Source: Litomosoides sigmodontis
Taxonomy: Eukaryota; Nematoda; Chromadorea; Rhabditida; Onchocercidae
NCBI GenBank assembly: GCA_963070105.1
Contig: OY718803.1
Span: 11,312,327 to 11,376,326, forward strand
Length of the DNA: 64,000 nt
Reading direction: 5' to 3'
In this document: positions 55,266 to 64,000 of the stretch, piece by piece
Layout of the letters: the number at the start of each line of letters is the position of its first letter
Position numbering within the stretch: position 1 is the first letter of the stretch
Made by a program: the position numbers and the translations under genes
The notes under the pieces: model-generated
Seen by the model: the letters and a program-made list of their open reading frames with translations, nothing else
Told to the model about the DNA's origin: nothing
Databases searched by the model: none

Positions 55266-58231
55266 TATCGTTAGTATAAATGGAGTGGCATGAAATTAAA
55301 CAAAATTCGCATAAACAAACAAACTAATTTTCCACAGCTTAAAAGATAGGAAATAAATATGCAAAAGTTGAAATAAATTTAAGTTGATAAGAGAACTGAC
55401 AATCAAAGCAGTGCGTGTCGAGACGGACAACAGCCATTAATAGCGATTGAGTTACGTCAAATCGCCTTCATTTCTCTCTTACCCCCTCTTGTCTTCAGGA
55501 ATGACCACTGACCATACAGCGAAGTCGATAAGTTGATCCGATTATCAAATTACCTCATTGTGTACAAAATATCCAATATTCGATCAAATCGCACACACAA
55601 ATTAGAATTTCTTTTGCTGACAGGTAAGATAAGATAACAATGAATAATGCACATTAATTAACCCTATTTGTTGTTGATTAAGAGTGATAACGAATTGCAT
55701 CGGAATTTAATTTTAAATTTCGAAAATAATGTCAAGCATGGATTTTTTTCACTGGAACCAACGCACACAGAAAAACGTTATTAGTGTTGCGGATGAGAGG
55801 TTCATTAACAACTTTCGGTCTTGTCCACTATGCTCAACCACTGAGGTACTGCAGTAGTAATTGAACTGGTAAAGAGGAAAGTGTCAGGGTGTCATCGGAT
55901 TCCTTTGTGGTATCTAAGTTGGTGCTGTCATTACAGTATTATATACTTTTAAGCTTTCCTTGGTCAGCTCTACAAAATAAACGTGCAATTCACACGACTT
56001 CCAGCTAAAAGAGAAGAAAATGGAAGATGAGGAGAAGGAGAAGTGAGCATAAATAGAAAGGAAAGATTGAGCAGGGAAAGAAAGAAAGGAAAACGACCGA
56101 CGGTTGAAGGCTTCAAAAGAAAATTTTTTTATGAGTTCAGTGAGAAACTGTCAGAAAAAATGTTACACGTTTTGAAAAAATTTAGAACGCAACAATTGCT
56201 ATACAGCAAAATAGAAATAGTTCGTGTGCACAAAAAATGGCAGAGGAAAAATCGTAACTTCTGAATTGTTCGTTCGTTATCAGAAAATGTAATAAAATTT
56301 TATATGGGCAATTGGAATTGCATAACATTAGTTACTTTCCAGAAATACCAAATTTAAGACATTTAAAATTACAGTATGAGGGTTATTTGAATGACAGAAT
56401 AAGAGAATTACTACGGTGTCAAACGCTCCGGTTATTCTTTCTTTTCTATAGCTCATGTTCCAGGAATTGATGATTAAATAAAAAATAATTGCTCATATCC
56501 GGTTACACATGCATGTAACATTATTCTTCAAGTTGCGAAACGATTTAATTATTGCTTACGAAAGAGAAATGACCGAATAATACCGAATTGTCGAATACGA
56601 ATAAAAATAATGACGTTAAAATGTGGAATGGACAGTAATTGAATTACGGTTCACCGTAAAATATGAAATGTAAATATTGCTATGATGATTCATAAACATT
56701 GCAATTGTATGATCCTGGCAGGACAGGTGAAAGCAGGAAGGATGCGATTGATGATGATGATGATGAAGTAAATGTATTGAGAGAGAAATAACAAATTTAA
56801 CTGGAGAAGAGGATGCCAAGGAGAAAGGAGAAGGCGTACAAAGATATCGAAAGAGAAATTTTCTTTCTTCCATAATGAATTTTCAATTAAGAATAAATTT
56901 GCATGAAGCGCTAAAATCGATTACATGTTGTGCTAAATCATACATTTTCAACCATTTAGTGGCTCCTCTCACCAGTTCCCCGAGGCTAATTAATAGGATA
57001 GGTCCAAATAGAAGAGCATATTTGATTAATTAAGTGCGATCATTTCAACGAATTTTGTGGTTTAATTATTGAACTTTGAAGTTCCTTATCGGAACGAGAT
57101 GGTTTTCTTTTTCGTCTAATCGCTTTGTTGTTATTTATTTACCTGTCTCAGTAAATGTTTCATCCACAAACAATTAAATTTAAATCATCGTTGTGGGAAA
57201 AATGAAAGTGAAGAGAGTTTAAGAATGAAATATAAACAGACAAAGATGAGATGACAGAGAATCTTCTCCTTTTCTCCACTTGCTGTATATATATATGTAT
57301 ACGCACAATGTTGATAAATGAGTTGTGATCAGTCCCGAATCATCGATAATTCTTCCAGCTGCAACTATGCAGTCAGCTGTTTATTTATAGTTCCATAGAG
57401 AAAAAAAGAAAAAGTGTCATAAGTTTCAATTATTTCAAATGCTTCCTCATTAATATGTTGTTTATTACGTGCACTTTGCAACATAAAAGTTGCAAAGCGA
57501 TTTCTAATTGCTATCAATTTACGGTGAATATCGAAAGTGCCGTTTCAATGATTTCCGATACTTTAGGTCATTGAAAAATAGACCGCCCTATTCATGAAAG
57601 TGATAGGGAAAGAAGAAAAACGTCTGGTCTGGTATTACGTAAAGCTATTACAAGCTTTATCTGTTGATGTTGAGATGATGTGTGTGTGTGTGTGTAGGTT
57701 ATGATCATTAATAATAGCTGGCAACTATAGACTAAGTCGTTTATGGAAGAGCTGTGAGAAAATTGCGCTTGCGATGTTGTGAAGTGAGCAATCGGTAAAG
57801 GAAAGCTTATCAAGCGCTTATCTGACCTGAGGATGACGCACTTGCCGAAGATCGGCGAAGAGGAAGGCTGCTCGAGCGATTTAACTCATAGCACATTAGC
57901 TGTGTGCAAGTGCATCACGAAGCTCTCTTCCACCACCTTACCTACCTGCCAGTACCTACAACTATTACTGCCGTTGAATGCAACGATTAATGGTTTACGT
58001 GCTGCGCTCATAATTCATCGAACTGATGTCGGGTGATATATTCGTGTTTGCAAGCACGTGTTCTCCTGCCGACACACATAACTTCCCGAGATTACGACTC
58101 TAGCTGACGTGAAAGAATGTGAAAGACGGTGATAAGATACTACTGACAACCGTGATCTAACACTATCGTAGTTCACTTGCGATATAGCTCCTTACTGCAT
58201 ACCTTTTATCTAACCAACGGAGTAGTGATAG

Positions 58232-58337
58232 TGATATCGGTAATAGTAGTTACTGTGATCGTAATGGCAATATCAGTATTTGATAATGATATCGGTAATA
58301 GTAGTTACTGTGATCGTAATGGCAATATCAGTATTTG
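58232..58337. repeat. Tandem duplication, 55 bp period
   Basis: 58232-58282 and 58287-58337 are identical over 51 bp (TGATATCGGTAATAGTAGTT...). Confidence 0.95.
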
Positions 58338-61300
58338 TTGCAACTACTTTTTTCTCATCCAAAATCGTCCTCCTTCTTCATCGATAAGTGCGGAAACGAT
58401 AGTGTGAAAATGATTTTTTACAGTGTACTCAATTTATTTTGAGCAGAAAAAAATGATTTAAGTAAATTTATGATATCCCATTTCCAGTTAAATTAACTAC
58501 CCTATAATTATAAAAACTAATTTTAACTTAGAAATGCTTTGGGAAATGAATTAAAGGACAGATGCTCATTTTCTGGAAGCTAAATAAGAAATAACTTGCT
58601 ATGAAAACGATGAAATTGATACTGTAGCCTTGTAACTTCTCCTGATATAGCCTAATTTTTTATTTCTTCTAAAGTTAGTGAAATACTCGGATGGAGGATT
58701 TGAGTAAAGCCAATAATAATACAATATTGTGAGTAATTTTTAAAGAAACCAAAATTAGGACATATTCTAATCCATTTTGAGTTTTAACAATTTCACAATG
58801 CTTCCTCTTTTACTAAAATATTATTATTGCTCGCAGGGAAGAATTACTGTAGCAAAAGGTAATAATTGCATTCAATTAGTTAATAAATCATCGACGTAGT
58901 TTTCTTCACTTCCAGAGAAACAAAAAAAAAGCACGGAAAACTTGAAAGGAGCGGCGAAAAGCAAGTTCAGAAACGGCGAAAAAAATGATCGCTAAAAAGA
59001 TAATAAATTTTTACGAGCGATAGAAAATTACGAGTGATAGAAAAATGAATTAAAAAATTTCGGAGCTTTTGTTGATTTGTTTAACCTATTCCTAACTAAT
59101 CATTTCATTTCATCTATCTCACATCTCATCTCATCCGTCCACCACTAACGCGTCATCCGTCCATTCGTCCGTCCGTCTGTCCGTATCCATACCTGTCTGT
59201 CTGTCAGGAGTTTTTTTTCTCTTTGCTTCATCATATATTGTTGAAAATGATTGGAAAGGCAATAAAAACGCAAAATTTACGCCCATTGTTTGCAAGTTAT
59301 TCATCTTGAATTTGTTCGAAATTTTGTTTTGTTCAGCAGGAAACAGGAGAGAGAGAGAGGAGGTGAAGGAGAGACAAAATTTTGAAGATGAAACAGCTGA
59401 AGTAAATTTAAAATAAAACGTAAAAAAACGGCAAAAATTTTCCTTGCTGTTCTCATTAAAGGAATAAATATTATTGGAGTATGCCTTCTCAAGCAACGAT
59501 TGCGTGCTAAACAGGTGACGTATGAAGTGCGCGTAACTGTAAATGAATAATTGGCAGAGATTTGGGTCAGAATCCCTGTGTGCGATGAATTGAATTGGAT
59601 GAATGAATCCGCTGCTTCCGATACTTCTGAAGCGGAGGTTCAAATGCAACTTGCATTAGCAAATCGACGGATGGATAAAGACACATCAACAACTGCTTCT
59701 TTCCTTCCCTTCAATTTGTTAAGGTTCAGTTACCACTGTCATCCTCGTCACATTTTAATTTTAATGAGCCACATTAAGTGTGTACATATCATTGATGTAT
59801 ATGTGTCTGTGTGTCTGTGCATGGTGTGTGTGTGTATGTATGTATGTATGTAGATGGTAGTGTATGTGTTATATGGTGTGTGTAAAAATTTTTGTGAAAT
59901 ATAATCATTTTCAAATGCCTGGTTGCTGATTTAATGACTTTTACGACGTTTCCTAACAGCAGCAATAGCAACAGAGGCGATGGTTCCAATTTTAGGGGCA
60001 AAGAAATGAAATTTGAAGATGACAGAGAAAGGAAAAAAAGGTTTTGAATCAATCAAACCATTGCAACATTATATTTTTAAGTATTTGATTTCACGTTTAG
60101 GTAAAAAGGTAGGGAAATGCTTGAAAATGGCTGTTTGTTGCTTTTTCTAAGAAAATTGCATGTTAATTCAAAGTCGAACAGTCAATCGCTTGTTCTATAT
60201 GAAGAAATAGTTGCTACTTTGGAATGACTTTTTTACAAATAAAATCAGTGAACGATGAGCTCCTTCGATTACTTCTACAATTATTGAACTTACCATCATC
60301 CTTCTCTGAAATTGTTTGTTTTCAATTCCTTTGAAGAAAAGGGCAAATATTATAAATGCGAATTCTCAAAATCATTAGAGTAATGTAATGCCACTCTTCT
60401 CTTTCATATATTTGCGCGTGAATTCACTCATTTCATCAATATTATTTAAGCTATTACTGTTATCGGCAACACATCATTCTGTACAGCTCCTCCTCATCCA
60501 TCCTTGTCAAGCCTCTGAGAAGAAAATAGGCTTATGGGATGATGAGGGAATTTTTATAATTATAAATGGCGGAGCATATATGGATGATATCCTCCGTACA
60601 CTTTTCTATAATCCTTCCTCTACAAGCTACATATATATATTTCATATATGCGCTGTTCCGCAGACAGCTACTGATGCACTTCTGCGGAACTCATACAGCC
60701 ACGACGAAGCAATTCAAATATTCTTAGGCGACCACTCTTCTCTCTGGCATATAGTTGGGATAGCAAATTAAAATAAAATTCACGTAACATTAGTGGCACT
60801 TTTTATGAAGTAACTAATTGGCTGCACACATCACGCACTGATAAAGCACTCTACTATCTTCCCAATGCAAATTCAAACGTGGTATTTGTGGTGACAATGT
60901 TGAAATAAAGCTATATCAGAAATACCACACTTACCACACGTCACATTTTCGTCATATACTTTTTGAATAGTAATAGCTAGTGGTATCGTAATGGAAAACC
61001 AAATATCACCTTTTATAAGCGAACACTTAATGCTTAAGTTAATTCTTAAAAATGAAATGAGGTAATACCATTACTATCAAATATTTTCAACTAGCATATG
61101 CTTGAAATTTAATTATTTTTGGAAAATTATAACCTAGCGAGGAAAAAATTAGTTTCTATTCCATTTGACGAGTTCCGCCACCCAATGGGATTAATAATTG
61201 GATTTAAAAGTTAGCGAACGATCCATCGGACATATAACACTTAACATCATTGAATCAAAGCGGTGATAGGTTGCCTGATTAGATGAATAATAAAATATTC

Positions 61301-63006
61301 AGAGGAGAGGTTGCCAACTCGATCAGCCCAATTTATAAGAATTCATCTGCACCTTTATCAACAGCTGACACACATATATATATATATATTTCTGTCCTCT
61401 CCCAATCATAATTCTCTCATTGAAGAGAAGTGAGGGCACCACTGACGCTATGAGTATCGATGGGATTACGGTAATATGCGCCATTCATACATATCATAAT
61501 TGTGTTTCCTCCGAAATTCGTACCACATTACTGTAATGTCGAACCAATAGAAACTGGGAATTTCTTGAGCGAAAAACAAAAAAAGCAATAAGCGCCTCGT
61601 TTTTTCCATAGCGCTCGCAGGAGGATAATTTTTGTTTTCCTCTTCCCGGACAGTTCCCATCGCTTTTTTATCAATTCGAATTAGCAAGTAGAAATTGCAA
61701 CAAAATTTTCACAATGCAAGAAATTCTTTAGAATATCATTTCAAGCCGAAAAAATGCGATGTAAACGAGAAAAATGATTTTTGTCTATTAAAAGCGTACA
61801 TGCATGTTTGAGGCTAAAATGAGATAAAATATCCAAAGATTGTTTATTACGCCCTCAAGACTTCCTCTTTGTGGTGAATTTGAAAAAGGACAGATTAATT
61901 TCTGTCTAAGACTGAGAGAGGGGGAAAAGAGAGGTAAGGAACATGAGTATGAGTAATGACGGCAACCTTTTAGCGGCGACACTCGACAACAATATTTTCT
62001 GAGCCTTTAACCAACAAGAGGTCACTGTAACAAGTAGCAAGCTCCTTACTGCTGATGGGTTATCATTGCTTTCATCTTTCCTTACAATGAAAATTGTGCG
62101 CGAATTTGGATAAGATATATGCAAATAGGTCAGAAAAATATGCCATGAATGGATAGAGAGAATAGCTGGCAAAAAATGGGAAAAACGGCCGCAAGGAAAC
62201 AAACAAAGGCAATTAAGCAGTTTTCGATCAATCAAGGAACAATTAAAAAATATTATTTCATTTAATTGCAGCATAATTTCGATTATTTCTTAGCGTTTAA
62301 GGTCATTTTGTATAACCGAGCAGTAATAAGTAGTCTATTAGGAGTTACAAACGAAGAATAGCAAATGTATGCAAGATTTTTTAGTTATTGAATTAAAGGA
62401 CAACTGTGAAAAACATTACAAAAATTTTGGTGCTGAAGCAGAACCAGTAAATTTAACTGTTCTGATAGATGGCAGAGGATTTTATAATCACTGAGTACAT
62501 TTATTTAAAGGCTCAAATGCTAAACTCTTCTTGGCTACCGCTTTATGCTCCACGTACGACACTTTTTAGAGGTTTTAATCAAGTTCCAATTTTCGATTTA
62601 TTTTTCAGTTTTGCGCTGTATGCAGAGCACTACTTTAAGCACACAGCATCTCACAATATCATATCAAGAAATTGACCTTTGATGTTCAACACTGATGGAG
62701 AGCAAGAATAGACTACAAGCAGCCTGCTTGGCTTCCAAATATTTTCACGCTAAATGCTAACACATGCATACATGAGGAGCGTAAGCTGACTTAACAGGAT
62801 GAAACGTATCACCCCTTGGACGCATGACTAAAAACGTGTGAATGTTGAGTGCGAAAGCAGTTGTTAGCGTTGTGTGATCTTCCTCGTAATGCATCTCTTT
62901 GAAAGATAATCCAATCTCATCATTATGGTTCATTTTGAGGAAGCTCATCAGCGATTTAAACTTCCGCTTACACCAAATAGCATTCATTTATCTGCGTGCA
63001 TGTGCT

Positions 63007-63011
<5 letters not shown>

Positions 63012-63040
<29 letters not shown>
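63012..63040. repeat. (CA)n microsatellite
   Basis: Fourteen or so CA units. Similar shorter CA runs occur at 2388-2405 and 21872-21884. Confidence 0.95.
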
Positions 63041-64000
63041 TGCACGGCTCTCTTTCTAGCTAGATGATTGCGAGCTGTGATTTACATTTTCTAATTAAAT
63101 ACGCAATAATTGTTGAAGTGATGGACCACGCTCGACTCGACACATTTTTCAAATGCTTACCCATCAATCTTAACATTACGATGATAAAAGTACTTCAATA
63201 TGGGTACGAATTTAAGGGTATTGTGGATGGTGCACGAGTTTCTACGTATAACTCTGAAAGCACCACACGTATCAGTAGACAGATTACAACACGCCGATAT
63301 ACGATGCTTCTCACTATCAGAAGCGGAAACTTTTCTGGAAGCTAATTCCCTTCCTAATCTATTTTTAGCACTTTATTTCATAATCTGTTGATTAAATTTT
63401 CGATTGCTACTGAAAAGTTCGTGCAAACAGTGGGCTTTTCGTTACAAAAGTTTCAAACAATAATTTCCAAATGGATTTCGATTAAGGTGGTTCTAATACA
63501 ATGAATAAATGAATTAAAATAAGTTAACCGAAAGAGAAAAAATTGAAGATGTGCTTCATAAGTCAAAAATAGTATGGTGTGGTACCCCGGGATATTCCAC
63601 CACCATAATTACTATACCACCACAATGAATACACCATCACCGTCATCACAATGAACTAACTGCTACTACTGGTCAGGTTAATGATGCTATATATAAACTA
63701 AATCACTTTTTGGGTCCAAGTAATAAATCGAGTTCCAAGGTATTCTTTAACAGTTGGATATATTATGGATCGATAGACGTTCAGACCGAATTTTATGTCG
63801 CTTCTCTTTCTCTCTCTCCCTCTCTCCATTACCTTTTGTATCAGTTAGGGAGGTAAATGGATAAACGAACTGACAGAACGCATACAATATGCATAAATTA
63901 TGGCAACAACAATTGGGCGAAAGGTTCAGGATGGGTTAAGGGTCAATCGGCTCGTTAAGCTTTCTCTGATAATAGAGGAAATAAAGGAGAGATGATGGAA

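Noticed and set aside
59131..59649. Minus-strand frame of 172 codons
   Set aside because: Composition follows AT-rich and GTCT/GTCC repeat sequence, with no recognisable domain. A shorter + strand frame overlaps it.

Overview
The window looks like a piece of a nematode nuclear genome. It is AT-rich and gene-poor and full of long microsatellites. The one large gene I can reconstruct has mostly short introns at its 3' end with nematode-style acceptors (T-rich tract followed directly by CAG or TAG). Its product is a Spalt/SALL transcription factor, the family that includes C. elegans SEM-4. I cannot fix the species; a parasitic nematode with a moderately AT-rich genome fits.

Layout. 1-4.0 kb is mostly non-coding. 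It holds one possible last exon (1973-2030, + strand) of a gene lying to the left, plus the presumed 3' end of the main gene. 4.1-31.4 kb on the minus strand is a complete SALL/SEM-4 gene. I join 13 coding exons, and every junction keeps the reading frame: 3348 coding bases, 1115 residues plus a stop. Exon 1 carries the SALL N-terminal repression motif (SRRKQAKPQ). It is separated by an 18.4 kb intron from exon 2, which carries the N-terminal C2HC finger. Exons 2-13 lie between 4.1 and 12.9 kb and encode the other zinc fingers.

Inside the gene, intron 5 holds a 413 bp MITE-like element with 51 bp terminal inverted repeats. Intron 1 holds a 1.4 kb TAA-type array, half of which has a 12 bp higher-order unit. 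Upstream of the start codon are two C-rich blocks that would be G-rich on the coding strand.

31.4-64 kb is intergenic-looking. It contains two more TAA arrays (40.5-41.1 and 42.6-43.8 kb), four-unit-type dinucleotide arrays, a poly-GCT/CAG block, two local duplications and several tRNA-like (SINE-like) A/B-box pairs. One small open reading frame (51231-51572, + strand) is plausible as a real short gene or exon. The other open frames I judged mostly to be chance.

How it works together: the whole window appears to be one developmental regulator gene in a large, repeat-rich regulatory neighbourhood. No operon or multi-gene system is visible.
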